From NCBI GenBank assembly GCA_015178975.1, contig WHVD01000197.1, forward strand, positions 1 to 64,000: DNA of 64,000 nucleotides, written 5' to 3'. Below the pieces are notes generated by a model that saw nothing but the letters and a program-made list of their open reading frames with translations, searched no databases and had not been told where the DNA came from. This document shows, one piece after another, positions 30,518 to 42,990 of the stretch. This DNA is from Hysterangium stoloniferum. Its lineage: Eukaryota > Basidiomycota > Agaricomycetes > Hysterangiales > Hysterangiaceae. The translations under genes and the position numbers were made by a program. Position 1 is the first letter of the stretch, and the number at the start of each line of letters is the position of its first letter.

Positions 30518-32111
30518 CAGTGACCCAAAAAAGCATCCAGATGTTTGGTGAAATTGGAAAGATGGGTTTACAGCTCCAGAAATAAAATAGATAACATTCT
30601 GAATAAATCAGAGGTAAGAGGTATACATCTGACCTACATGATGACATAAGCATGACATCATAGCTTTCCTTATCAGGAAAGTAGGAAATTAATAATGGAC
30701 ATGGTGCATCCGGACACTTTTTTTGCTCTTGTAATTAATTACTAGTTTTTACCAGTTTCAGTATTTAGTGTACCCCCCCTTGGCCTTTAGTACTGCAGCA
30801 ACCCTTCTAGGCATGCTCTTGATCAATTCAAGGATTTCTCCCTTAGAATACCCTCCCATTCCACCTCCACTCTCTCCCAGAGCTCCAATATGCTCCTGGG
30901 TGCCTCAGGGTATGTTCCAAGCCTTCTCTTCAACTCCCACCATAAGTGTTCTATTGGATTCAGGTCTGGAGACTGTGCAGGCCAGTCTAAAACCTCCACC
31001 TGATGGTCCTTGAAGCAATCCTTGGCCAACTTGCAAGTGTGTTTAGGGTCATTGTCCTGCTGGAAGACAAACCTTTCCCTGTCCATCCCATAATACTCCC
31101 CTGTTTTGAAGATATAGTCCTCCAATATGTCCTTGTACATCTCCCCATCCATCCTCCCATCCATCTTGCATATGTACCCCACACCATGTGCTGTCATACA
31201 TCCCCAAATCATTAGACTCCCCCCTCCAAATTTGATAGTTCCATTGATATGCTGCTGAGTGAGTGCAGAACCTGGTCTTTTCCATACCCACAACCTCCCA
31301 TCAGAGCCCAAATGATTTATTTTGGTCTCATCTGAGAAGATAACCCTAAACCAGTCCTCCTCAGTCCAATGCTGGTACTTGATAGCAAACTCATATCGAG
31401 CCTTGATGTGTCGACAGGCAAGAAGAGGTCTTTTGGCCTTCACCACAGCCTTCAAATTCTCTTTCTTCAATGCATTTCTAATTGTCTGTGTGCAGACATT
31501 GAGGGAGAGGTGGGACTTGGCTTGGGAGGCATTATCAACCTGTCCAGAGATGATAGAAAGAGCCAGATGGTGATGATCCCTGGGGGAGAGTTTGGGAGGA
31601 CAACCTCTGGAAGGTGTTGGAAGTGGACCAGGGAGTTGGGAGCAAATTTCTGATACTGTAGAGTGCCCAATATGAAGTTTAGAAGCAATTGTTCTGCAGG
31701 AGTGACCCTCCTGGAGAAGAGAAATGACAGAGAGCCTTGTTTCAGTAGAGTGCTTCTTCATCATGTGGTGGGGGGGTGAATTGAGGCAAAGGTTCATGTA
31801 AATGTGTTATTTAAACATGTGGTCACATGACATTGTTGAACCTAACCAGAAATTCCCACAGTTATATGAACCTTAGTTGAGTTTCATGTATCAGTTGACA
31901 GAGCAAAAAAAATGTCCAGATGCACCATGTCCATTGTTCATTTCCTACTTCCCTGATAAGGAAAGCTATGATGTCATGCTTATGTCATCATGTAGGTCAG
32001 ATGTATACCTCTTACCTCTGATTTATTCAGAATCTTATCTATTTTATTTCTGGAGCTGCAAACCCATCTTTCCAATTTCACCAAACATCCGGACACTTTT
32101 TTGGGTCACTG
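30518..32111 (-). mobile_element. Mariner 1 (Tc1/mariner, DD34E), TA target
   Basis: 1594 bp, bounded by TA at 30516-30517 and 32112-32113. Terminal inverted repeats begin CAGTGACCCAAAAAAG and extend about 210 bp. Within each repeat the outer motif AAAAAAGTGTCCGGATG recurs inverted at the inner edge. It sits in LTR-B. Confidence 0.95.
30758..31797 (-). CDS. Mariner 1 transposase
   Basis: ATG at 31797. The N-terminus has paired helix-turn-helix DNA-binding regions (RLSVISLLQEGHSCRTIASK, CPPKLSPRDHHHLALS). The catalytic core has D in SDETKINHLG, D in FQQDNDPKHT and E in PDLNPIEHLW; 34 residues separate the last two, giving DD34E. The frame first stops at 30823. One missing base near 30835 explains this, because the expected C-terminal tail (IKSMPRRV through KGGYTKY) continues in the next frame to TGA at 30760-30758, as in mariner 2. 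Only the last 20 or so residues are affected, so residual activity is possible. Confidence 0.92.
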
Positions 32112-32145
32112 TATAGAACAGTTAGAACTTCCACCACTCTTCACA

Positions 32146-33504
32146 CTCTAGCTTCCCCTCGGACTCGGACTCAGCCTCTACCACTTTGTACTAAGAGTAG
32201 AATCAGTAGAACTGACTATGTACGTGAATCACTGGGACTTACCTTTCCCACAGCAACCATGGCCCTCTCCGCAGCTGCCTTGGCATATTCTGTGGCAACC
32301 TATGCCACCTCCTCCTCATCTATTTTCCTCTGCTCCTCTGCCTCCCTCTCTGCAACCAGTGCCTACCTGATATTCTCTCTCCAAGTCCTCCTCGGCCACT
32401 TTGGCCATTTTCTCTGCTTCCTTCCTTTGTTGATGCTGCTCCTCCCACTGCACCAGGATTTGGGCAGTGGTGAGTGGAGCCCAATTGTGAAGAGTAGTGG
32501 AAGTTCTAACCATTCTATATACGAAGGATATTGACCGTTTAGGTACGACACTAAGATGTATTGACTGTCGAAGTCTAATATAGAATGAATGCGTATTGAC
32601 TACTTAGTTCAATACGGTAGAGGGAAGTAGCTATCTAGAATAAGGTAGAGAGCTAAAACGAATAAGTAGAATCGACTGCTCGAGAGTAAAGTAGAGTACT
32701 AGAGAGTCGAATAATAGAGTAGCGTGGATGTAGTCCACGCGAGTTGAGATAAGGATTGAGTTTCGACTGGTACAGTTCAAAACTCTGATAGAGTAGATAG
32801 CTAAAGCCTGTCTGTGACGGTTGAGGCGATACACCAATCACAACTTACAGGACACTAATGGGTGTCTGGGTAAGTCGTGGTTGCAGTGTAAGAGTTCTAA
32901 ACTACGGGCTCTAGAATACATAAGTTTGGCATGTGTGCACCCACAAGAGTCGATGTACCGCATACATAGGTTGTCGAACTAATTATAGATATAATAAAAG
33001 AGAGAAAATAGAAATAATAAAGGAGATATAGTAAGAGCTCATCCGACTATATTTCCTGAGTGTATTTCGCCATACCTCTCACACCAATATAGGGAGCCGT
33101 GGAGGGCCCAGCACCGGGGATTGGCCTGCAAGGTGTTGGTTTTGGACCCATGATGATAGGAGTAATAAAGAAGAAGAATTTTTTATTTTTTCAATTTTTT
33201 ATATAGGCTCATCACATCTGAACCTTATGTACCTACCAGATCATATGACTCTTTGACACATATGTGTAACTGACAAACTTTATCAAGTTCTAGAGCCTCT
33301 TTGGAACTTTGGCATAAAGAGAGAGTACTGTTATGACCAGAAAACCCACTGGACTCCGGACACTACCCTATAGGCACCCACACCCTTTACGCACTAGTTA
33401 TCAGTTAACTGGAATACCCACTGGGACCCAGATGACAAACCTGTCCTTGTCTGACCTTAGTTGTCTCACAAATCAGTCACTGGAATACCCACTGGGACCC
33501 ATGC
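32146..33504 (-). pseudogene. Unexplained gene fragment split by a solo LTR
   Basis: Outside the LTR-B at 32486-33083 this stretch matches no other element in the window. On the minus strand, once the insertion is ignored, an ATG at 33151 leads through a Pro-rich stretch into a charged, coiled-coil-like segment (VQWEEQHQQRKEAEKMAKVA) and on to about 32316, with a frame change near the insertion. A 22-bp direct repeat (CTGGAATACCCACTGGGACC core) lies at 33409-33430 and 33480-33501. It may be a host gene remnant or part of another transposon; I cannot tell. Confidence 0.4.
32486..33083 (-). repeat. Solo LTR-B, TSD CCAAT
   Basis: 598 bp, flanked by CCAAT at 32481-32485 and 33084-33088. Confidence 0.93.
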
Positions 33505-34582
33505 TGTGAAGGGTATGCATATATGCATTATTGGACAGTGGAATAATATGCATATTATAGTACTTTATTATCTAGTTTCTATTCCTTTTCTTTAATTCTC
33601 TATATCTTTTGAGCATACCCATATTTCTTAGTTCAAAGTCTTGTGTATACCTATGGGTGCTCTCAGTGTGAGAGGTATGGCGAAATACACTCAGGAAATA
33701 TAGTCAGATGAGCTCTTACTATATTTCCTTTATTATTTCTATTTTCTCTCTTTTATTATATCTATAATTAGTTCGACGACCTATGTATGTGGTACATCGA
33801 CTCTTGTGGGCGCACACACGCCAGACTTATGTATTCTAGCGCCCGTAGTTTAGAACTCAGACACTTTTTACACCGCAACCATGACTTACCCAGACACCCA
33901 TTAGTGTCCTGTAAGTTGTGATTGGTGTATCGTCTCGACCGTCACAGACGGGCTTTAGCTATCAACTCTATCAGAGTTTCAAACTGTACCAGTCGAAACT
34001 CAATCCTTATCGCTACTCGCATGGACCACATCCATGCTATTCTATTATTCGACTCTCTAGTACTCTACTTTACTCTCGAGCAGTCGTTCAGAATCGCACT
34101 AGACAGTCGATTCTACTTATTCATTTTAGCTCTCTACCTTATTCTAGATAGCTACTTCCTTCTACCGTATTGAACTGAGTAGTCAATACACGTTCGTTCT
34201 GTATTAGAATTTGACAGTCAATACATCTTAGTGTCGTACCTAAACGGTCGATATTCTTTGTATATAGAATGGTTAGAACTTCCACCACTCTTCACACTCG
34301 GTGCCAAAAGACAGACACTTTTTTACCCAACAGACACCACCTCATAACGACCCCGACGTCGAATAGCGAGAGGTGTCAAGGGTGAAGTCTCAGCTACTTA
34401 TAAAGGTAGCAACTTCTTGCATAATAGTAATCTTTGGACTCGAACCGTGAAGGTCGAGTCCCATTCTCAAGTCTTTGCACTCATTGACATTCTAGTCGAT
34501 TCGTGCTGCTATATCTCTATCTCTGATATTCAGTCTTTTGCTGACTATCTTTCTTACTTCTAGTTACAGGTTGTACCGTAAA
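33505..34582 (+). repeat. LTR-A, split by LTR-B and truncated by gypsy B
   Basis: It begins TGTGAAGGGTATGC, is interrupted at 33667-34296, resumes at 34297 and is cut at 34582 where the gypsy B 5' LTR starts. The five bases before that, GTAAA, would be the target duplication of gypsy B. Confidence 0.88.
33667..34296 (+). repeat. Solo LTR-B in LTR-A, TSD CTCAG/CTCGG
   Basis: 630 bp, flanked by CTCAG and CTCGG. The intact LTR-A has CTCGG here, so the left copy carries one G-to-A change. Confidence 0.9.
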
Positions 34583-35229
34583 TGTGAAGGGTATGCATAT
34601 ATGCATAATTGGACAGTGGATTAATATGCACATTATAGTACTTTATTATCTAGTTTCTATTCCTTTTCTTTAATTCCCTATATCCTTCAAGCATACCTGT
34701 ATTTCTTAGTTCGAAGTCTTGTGTATACCTATGGGCGCTCTCGGTGCCAAATGACAGACATCTTTTTACCCAGCAGACACCACCTCGTAAATGACCCAGA
34801 TGTCGAATAGCGAGAGGTGTCAAGGGTAACGTCTCAGTTACCTATAAAGGTAGCGTTTTCTCGCATACTAACAGACTTTGAACTCGAACCGTGAAGGTCG
34901 AGTTTCACTCTAAGGTCTTTGCGCTCCTCGACACTATAGTCGACTCACACTACTATCTCTTTACTTTAGATATCCAGCCTCTTATTGATTATCTATTTTA
35001 CATCTAGCTGCGAGTGGTACTGTAAAGGTCAACTCTTTCATTCTCTCATTCTAGCCATCAAGAGCAACTGTATAGTTGCTCTTGTGACGCGTAGCGTGTC
35101 TCCTTGCTAGTACTATCAGTCTAGCAATCTACGGTATTGTACTGAACGGTCAATACCTGCTAATAGTAGTTGAATACACACTATACTTCGTACATATATT
35201 GAACGGTCAGAATCTATTGACTCTTCACA
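34583..35229 (+). repeat. 5' LTR of gypsy B (LTR-A) and adjoining primer site
   Basis: 647 bp, TGTGAAGG to CTTCACA. TGGTGATCCGAGC begins one base later (35231) and could pair with a tRNA 3' end including CCA; I cannot name the tRNA. This differs from the internal iMet-type site of the Copia and TRIM elements. Confidence 0.85.
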
Positions 35230-35306
35230 GTGGTGATCCGAGCTGGACCGTTCTTTTCCTACGAAGAAAGATCTTATTATTGGACTACTAAAACCCGAAC
35301 ACGCGA

Positions 35307-38161
35307 ATGACTACGGGCAAGAACCAAACACCTAGGTCTTCATCAGCTCCGAGTAGCTCCATGCCTCGTCAGAAATCCGCTAATTTGGAACCACCCCTTA
35401 AAGTCACCTTGAGGAAGTCTTCGTCGACTCTACAAGGATCAACTCCTCTGGAGGATCCTTCCAGAGTAGTAGTGGAATTGTCAACGAACATTCCATCCGA
35501 CCCACCTGAAGAACGCTTGTCACCCAGGCAGTTGAACGCCCCTGGAGTCGATGTTGAGCCTGGTCGAGCACCCACGCCCATTCTCAAGTTCCCTCCGAGA
35601 CAAGTTATTCTCAAGCAGTTCCTCGGAGGTCATATAATTTATGCTCAGCCCATCGACTTACAATGGGATATGTATTACACCGATTGAATCTCCGAGGATC
35701 TGGTTACTCCCTTTGTAGAGGAGCAACAATACAGATTATCCCATTTTACCAGTGACTGTAGCAGTTTGGTTAGGTCGTTACCAGGCGATCTTATCGGCAC
35801 GAGATTTATTCACACGACCAGGGAACCTTGAGGACTTGACCCGATCAATTCCCGAATGGTCAAACGAGGTGACTACTGCTGCGGAAGGAGGAAGAAGGAT
35901 TCTCAAGCGGGAGGTGTTTTCTCTATTCCTTGAAGCACTTCGTACGCATGATGATGCATTGCAGATCCTGCACGTCCTGCTCGGCGGAGATCATGTCGTG
36001 CCTAAGGTTGACTACCAGTACATGTACATCCGCATGTTGGAGGAGTCTCTCAATGGAGTCATGCCGAATCTGCCGTTCGCATATTTCACCTTAAGGGGTC
36101 GGCTGAAGTGAAATCAAAGAAGACTCGATAAGATGGTTTTAGAGGTACTCCTCCCTTATAATGACTTGATTCAGGTCCCCAATTCACCTATCTCCATGAC
36201 TAATTCGTTCGTTCACAACCTAAATGGGTCTCCAGATACTCGTTTCCTATGTTCTCTCAACCGTCCTGTGATATTGGAGGACTTTCCACTGGACTTGAGG
36301 ACGCAGGTGATAGAACGCCTCCAAGAAAAGAGGATTGAGGTCTGTGCTCCCTTTCATCAACCTCAGCCGCGTCGACTCCTGAACATGATGGAGATCGAGA
36401 GACGAATCACGATGGAACCCAGTCCCACACCTTTTCAGGGAGATCCTCGCTCTCACGTCACGTTTGAGGGAGTTTCCAACAGCCCTAACGTCGAGAACGA
36501 GGTGACCACTGTCAGAAACTGATCGGTCGCCAGCAAGGGTCAACCGTCCTTCTCTACAGCATTCACTGAGGGTATAGCTGGCCCAGTTGCTGGTCGAGGA
36601 TCGCTGAACCCAGACGGTCCCCACCATTCTCTGCCGATCATTTCGAATCCCTTCTTGCCATCAGGAGGACCCCCTAGTGATTCATCTGGGAGTTCGAATA
36701 CTTCAGACCGAGGAGGGAACTCGGGACGTGGGGAGCGCCACAATGGAGTGCCTAATACCCCTTTTCAAACTCCGATGCGGTCTCAAGCTAGCGTGCTTAT
36801 TGATGGCTTACCTAAGGACAAGAAGATCACTCTGAACACCAACGACCTCAAGATCAAATGGTCTGATCTCTCCGAATACGATGGAGCCCAATCCAAGGCC
36901 TTGGATTATATCATGGACATCATGAGTCTTGTGGAGATATCAGACTCTTTGAGTGTGATGTTAGGAGTCGTTCTGCCAAGACGACTCACGGGAAATGCTA
37001 AGGTTTGGTGGAGCACCCTAGACCGTGAGAATCGTACTGAATTCAGTCAATCTCATGGGTCATTTCTCTGGGGCATTGTGGAAGGATTGCTTGTAACTCG
37101 CTGGCGTGAATCCTTGGCCTTAGAATGGGAAGCCATGAAATTTCGACAAGCTGGTCATGATCATGAGACACCCGTCCACTATATCCAATGGAGAGTTAAA
37201 CTCTATCGCTTTCTGTACGGGTTCCACCAGGACAGAGGAGATGAGACACGCAGACTCATTCTCACGCTGCCTACAGAATGGCTCTACCTTCTTCAAGGAC
37301 AACCCATCAACGATATCATGAGTTTGCAGACTTATGCTAATAACCTGCAAGAAGCTCTGATTAACGCTTGGGTTCAAACACACCGGGAACATTACAGGTT
37401 CCAGAAACCGCGTGTAATGTTAGTGGAGGGTCAGGAAGTGGATTTTAGAGTCACCGACGACTTCTCTTCACCTAACCAGGTTCTCGTTAGTGAGACTAAC
37501 GAGAAGGACCGTCCCTGACGTTGCTAATCCAACGCAGGGAAAGCGTCACGGGAAAATGTTCTTCGAGAAGAGTAACAAGAAGAGCTCGGTCAAACCCACC
37601 AAGGAATGTTGGATATGCGGAAGTCCGGAGCATTTCAAGATAGATTGCCCCCACGCTGGCAAAATGTCTCATTATGTCTCTATCAACAAATGCTCTGCAC
37701 AGGATATGTCGGAGGAAGCTGAGGAGCAAAGGTTATATGAAGTGGTTCATGGACTATCTATACAAGGACAAGTAAATAGCTCTGATGACGAATTGACTTT
37801 TGTTTCCATTTATGTGCCCCGAGTCGGAGACAAATTAGTAAGGGAGGGAAATCGAACGACTAGTGAAGCTCTTCCGTCTGAAGTTTATGTATCCATACTC
37901 ACCGCAGATTTCTTCGAAAAGGGAGACCGGTTGAGTGCTCATCGGCAGGACCTTGAAGGCCTGACCGAGAAGTACGGGCAGACTGGAGATTCTCACGAAC
38001 AAATCAGCTCAAACTTGCTCTGTTCGCCTGGAACTGACGTTGACACATTCTCATTTGATCCTGGAAACCCCCCCGACTTACTACCGTACGAGGACTTGGA
38101 TTTGGAGGACAGCGACAATGACACAGTATTGGATTCCCCTTCGAAGCATATTCCTTGTTGA
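35307..38161 (+). pseudogene. Gypsy B Gag
   Basis: The start is ATG 35307 (MTTGKNQTPR), with a Ser/Pro-rich N-terminus. The frame stops at TGA 35685 and resumes in another frame from about 35752 to 37518, with TGA at 36109 and 36520. The capsid-like part is at about 36800-37450 (LTGNAKVWWSTL, DHETPVHYIQWRV). The zinc knuckle CWICGSPEHFKIDC (37607-37648) lies in a third frame, ending at 38161. At least two frame changes and three TGA codons inactivate it. Confidence 0.85.
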
Positions 38162-39205
38162 AGTGAGCACAGGAATGTAATCTTGTCCCTGTGCAAGGAA
38201 AGTAAGAGGCCTAGAATCCAATACCCTCGTCCCAATCGACTGATGAAGGAGGATACTACAATCCTTTCTCGAAAGCGGGATCCCCCCAGTGGTTACTCTA
38301 GCATAGGAGTTGCAGCGCTCCACATTTTCGGTCATGTAGGACTCCTGATTCACCCAAACACGTTAAAGTCCGAATAGACATGGGAGAGGATCTCTCCCTT
38401 ATATCGGAGGAATTCTACAAGGGGCTGCAGGGCGTATATAAGTTGAAACAAGGACTCAAGTTAAGTCTAATCCAGCTCACGGGTAATGCTAAGGTTATCG
38501 GATATGGTAATATTCCTATTTACCTGGAGGACGACAGTGGAACGTTACTGAAGTTCGCGGCGGAAACTTACGTCGTTAGAGGAATGACGGTGCCAATTCT
38601 TTTAGGAGAAGACTTTCATATTAATTACGAAATTGGTACTCTAAGAGATCAGCCGTTGGGATCTAGACTTATTCTCCCGGGATGACAGGGTTTTATTCCA
38701 GCCAGTTCTTCTAAGGAACCTCAACCTTTGACCTTCACCGTCAATAAGGCCCCATTCGGGAAGCATGAGAAGGAGCAACCCAAGCTCACCTCTCTCCCCG
38801 ATAAAGGCATGCGTACTGAAAGAGTCACGCGAGCCTTGAAGGATTGCACTATCGATCCAGAGTCAGCCAGACTAGTGCCCATTTTTGTGGACGATCTAAA
38901 GGGCGAGGAGTGGATTGTTGAAGGAATTGTATTGCAAAACGAGGACGGTTCCATATTAGCCACACCAATCATGGCAATTTCAAGGAATAGCACGGCAGTG
39001 CCCTTAGCCAATCCATCGCTAACCCCTAAGACTATCCGACGAGGGGAGACAATAGGGATAATTCATGACCGCGCTCGTTGGGCTCACAAGCCCAGATCAC
39101 TTGAGGAGAAAGGTTTAATGGCAGCAGGCACGACCAAGATCGCACACCTTATCGAAAGTCTCTCTCAACTTGAAGAGGACCGTCAATTCGCCTCAGAGTC
39201 CTAAG
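38162..39205 (+). pseudogene. Gypsy B protease region
   Basis: Matches the E1 protease in order: ESKRPRIQYPR, GYSSIGVAALH, DMGEDLSLIS, GMTVPILLGEDF. The usual D-T/S-G triad reads DMG, so it is probably inactive. It is broken by a frame change near 38370 and TGA at 38683-38685. It ends at 39205; RT begins in another frame near 39170. Confidence 0.82.
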
Positions 39206-42200
39206 CCACCTGTTGAACCAGAGATTGCAGACGATTTTGAACTGCCTGGTCCTAAGATGGCTGCAGTGGCTGATAATGAGCAATTTGCCTCAGAGGACCT
39301 TCACAAGCTAGTCAACTTGGGACCAGATATACCAATGGAGGTCCTGCCACGTCTCAGATCAGTTTTGACTGAGAACGTTAAGGCTTTCGGAGTCGATGGA
39401 CGGTTAGGGCAAGTGGAATGTAGAGTCCCTGTCCCCTTGAAAGAGGGCACCCAGCCCATATCCATGCCTATGTTCCCTTCGTCCCCTGCCAATAGGAGAG
39501 TTATAGACGAGCAAATGGATACCTGGTTCGAACAGGGTGTCATTGAGCCATCTAAAAGCCCCTGGGGGGCGCCAGCCTTTGTAGTATATCACAATGGTTA
39601 ACCGCAGGTAGTCATCGACTATCGGAAACTTAATCATCTCACTGTTCCAGACGAATTCCCTTTACCACGTCAATCGGAGATCATGCAGGCGCTGTCGGGA
39701 TCAAATGTTCTTTCTTCTTTCAACGCGCTAGCTGGGTTTACTCAATTAGAAATGTTGGAGGATGATAAGCCCAAAACAGCCTTTAGATCTCATAGAGGGC
39801 TGTGGCAATTTAAAAGGATGCCGTTTGGGCTCAGAAACGGCCCCTCCACATTTCAGCGCGTCATGCAAACAGTTTTAGCACCCTACTTGTGGATTTTTTG
39901 TCTAGTCTACATCGATGACATAGTCATATTCTCTAAGAACTGGGATCATAATTTGCTTCACCTGAATCAGGTGCTTGGCGCTATCACTTTGGCCGGTATC
40001 ACTCTCTCTCCCAAGAAATTTTTTATCGGATATAATTCGATCTTGTTGTTGGGTCATAAAGTATCCAGGTTGGGTTTTTCGACCCATCAAGAGAAAGTAC
40101 GCAATATATTGGAACTGGCCCCACCCACTAAGGTCTCTGAACTACAACGGTTCCTTGGAATGGTCCTTTACTTTTCGGCGTATATACCATTCTATTCATG
40201 GATGGTGTCCCCTTTATTCTCGCTCCTAAAAAAGGGAACACCCTGGACGTGGACCGCTGAACATGTCCGAGCTTATGAGGATGTTAAAACCACACTAGGA
40301 TCAGCACCAGTGCTGGGACATCCAGTTAGTGGGATCCCCTATCGATTGTATACGGATGCTTCGGATTTTGCCTTAGGTTGTTGTCTCCAACAAGTCCAGA
40401 AGATGGCTTTAGGAGACTTGATGGACACTAAAATCTATGCCCAAGCCAAGTTAGCTTTTAACCGTGCACAGGATGTGCCATCCTTTGTTCATCGGTACAA
40501 AACCAAACAGCCCGAAATTGAGTGGTCGGATTCATGGGGACCCACTTTTGAGGCGACTGAAGTTACCGTTGAACGAGTCATTGCATATTGGAGTCACACA
40601 CTGAAAAGCGCTGAACGTAACTATTCTGCCACTGAACGGGAAGCGTTAGCAGCAAAGGAGGGACTAGTCCACTTCCAACCCTTCATTGAAGGTGAACATG
40701 TTCTACTCATTACAGACCATGCAGCTCTGCAATGGGCTAGATCGTACGAGAACACTAATCGTCAACTAGCCGCATGGGGGGCGATATACGCTGCATTCCC
40801 AGGTCTCAAAATTTTACATCAAGCAGGAAGAGTTCACAGTAACGTGGACCCATTGTCCAGACTCCCTCGGGTACCAGCCTTCGTGAGCCCTATTAGAGAT
40901 GATTTACAAGCTATCACCTCAACCTCTATGGACAAAAGCACTGAGGAAAAACTATGGAAGGATGAACCTGCTAAGAAGGCGGTCTTCTTGATCATAAACG
41001 ATTCCATGGAACCTTTTGGAGTAACTCAGAAGGTCTGACAGTCGGAATGGGATTTTCATAACGCAGTGAGGGACGATCGGGAGGATGAGTCTGACTTTGC
41101 ACTGCGTCATCCTCAGCTGCTAATCAGTATCGAGGAGGGATATATAAAGAAATTTCTAGAGGGATACTCGAAGGACCCAGTCTTCAGAAACCTCTATGCT
41201 CTAGATACCCCTTCACCCAATGCGGTTGTTACTCCTTCTCACTACTTTGTGGGAGCAAACAGACTCCTGTACTTTCGTGACTCGGACTGGAAAAGTCGAG
41301 TCTGCGTGCCCAGAACCATGACTAACTCTATTTTAAGGTTGGTACATGATAATCCTTTTGAGAGAGCACACGCTGGAGGTCAGCGGTTGTTCAACCTAAT
41401 GAAAGACTAATTCTTTTGGCCAAAAATGCTGCAAGATTGCGTGTCATACGCGCGTACCTGCGACATCTGCCAAAAGACCAAAATTGATCGCACCGCTTGT
41501 CAAGGAGCCCTCAGACCTGCCAACATACCTTTTAGCCCTTTCGAAGTAGTTTCTATGGACCTGATCACTGGACTACCTGACTCGGGAAAGGATTTCTATT
41601 GAGCAGTTTTCGTCGCTGTTGATAAATTAACGTGTTTCGCTATTACAATACCTACTTTCTCGAACCTTACAGCTGAAGGATTTGCACGAATGTTTGTCAA
41701 ACAGGTGGCCAGCCCCTTCGGACTACCCTCTCGAATAATTTGTGATCGGGACAAGAGATGGACCTGCAGGTTCTGGCAGGAAGTCTGTAAGATTTATGGT
41801 ACCACCCTTGCGGTATCTTCTGCCCATCATCCCCAGATGGATGGACAGATGGAGAATATGAATGTGACCATAGAACAAATGCTTCGAGCCTATTGTGCTT
41901 CTGCTAAGGAGAGCTGGTCCCAATGGATTGAGGTGGTAGTCCACGCGTACAACTCAACTGTTCACAGTTCAACAAACCACGCTCCGGCCTTCTTATTAAT
42001 GGGATACCTCCCGAGAGGGATGTCTTGAGTTCTAGGAGGTGACGAACCCCTAGTTCCTAGAGAACTATCAGACAGCCCTATGGCCGACCAATGGATTCTC
42101 GAACTAGAAAATCATCGACAGATGGCGCAGGATTCAATTGCTCGAGCCCAAGAGATTCAAGCATGAGCGTATAACAAGAAGCAAAGACCCGTAGAAGATA

Positions 42201-42633
42201 TCTCCGAGGGAGACTTTGTATTGGTGAACCCCCACTCCCTCGAACTGGTGGAAGTCAAGGGAACGGGGAAGAAACTAATACAAAGATGGATTGGACCATT
42301 CGAGGTCCTTGAGAAATTGAACTTATTTAGGCTTAAGATTCCCCCGGAGTATCCGATGCATCCAGTCATTAATCGGGATCATCTGCGGAAATATCAACCC
42401 TCTCCTCCCAACCTAGGTCCAAGACCCCAACTTGAGAACCTAAGAGAGTTGAAATCAGATCATGAAGAATATGAAGTCGAAGCTATTGTTGGACATAGAA
42501 AACAGCGAAATCGTCTGCTATTTAGGGTGCGCTGGAAAGGTTATGGACCCAAAGAGGATTCGTGGTGAAGCAGCACTAACCTCAGAAATGCTCCGGCACT
42601 TCTGAGGGCATACAAGGTGCTGTTCAAAATCTA
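39170..42633 (+). pseudogene. Gypsy B pol (RT-RNase H-integrase-chromodomain)
   Basis: A single frame spans the whole region with only nonsense changes. Stops are at 39599 (TAA), 41036 (TGA), 41408 (TAA), 41600 (TGA), 42026 (TGA), 42164 (TGA) and 42566 (TGA). The RT palm YIDD is at 39908-39919, the integrase core has CDRDKRW, and the chromodomain has YEVEAIVGHRK and VRWKGYG. Copy A has CGA at 41036, 42026 and 42164 and CGG at 41408, so most stops arose by C-to-T or G-to-A change. One 6-bp in-frame deletion lies near 42320. Confidence 0.93.
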
Positions 42634-42990
42634 ACGGGATATATACGCTCGAGGAATCATCTATTCTATCATTTATTCCATTTCTTTCGTAACTTCCTTT
42701 CAGAAATATCTCAGTCATTCAGTGAGCCATCTCATTGGCTTTTATTCTCTTTCATTTTTCTATCCCTCCGGTCGATTGGGACAACCACTAATTGGTGGTG
42801 GACACATTTATCCAAAACCCAGCCACAATTAATGAATTTTATTTAACGACCAACCGAGCGGAGTTTCAATTCAATATATATATAAAGTACACGTAAATTC
42901 GCATAAATTTTCTTTATCTTTCATACCACGTCCTTCACCTATCTACAGCCTTTCCCTCTATCTTCAACTTCACCACTTTATCGTGCTATA
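42634..42990 (+). promoter_or_regulatory. Pol-ORF3 spacer of gypsy B with TATA motif
   Basis: TATATATATAAA at 42875-42886, followed by TAAATTCGC, 116 nt before the ORF3 ATG. Closely matches the spacer of copy A. Confidence 0.5.

Larger units (their letters stand above)
29654..32145 (+). repeat. LTR-B carrying a TRIM LTR and mariner 1
   Basis: Starts TGTGAGAGG and ends CTTCACA. Two insertions (29760-30010 and 30518-32111) account for its length. Flanks CTTAC and CTCTA do not match, so it lies at a recombination junction. Confidence 0.88.

Noticed and set aside
39170-39205. Programmed frameshift between protease and RT in gypsy B/C
   Set aside because: The shift is in opposite directions in B (frame 0 to 1) and C (frame 2 to 1) and at different places, so random indels are the simpler explanation.
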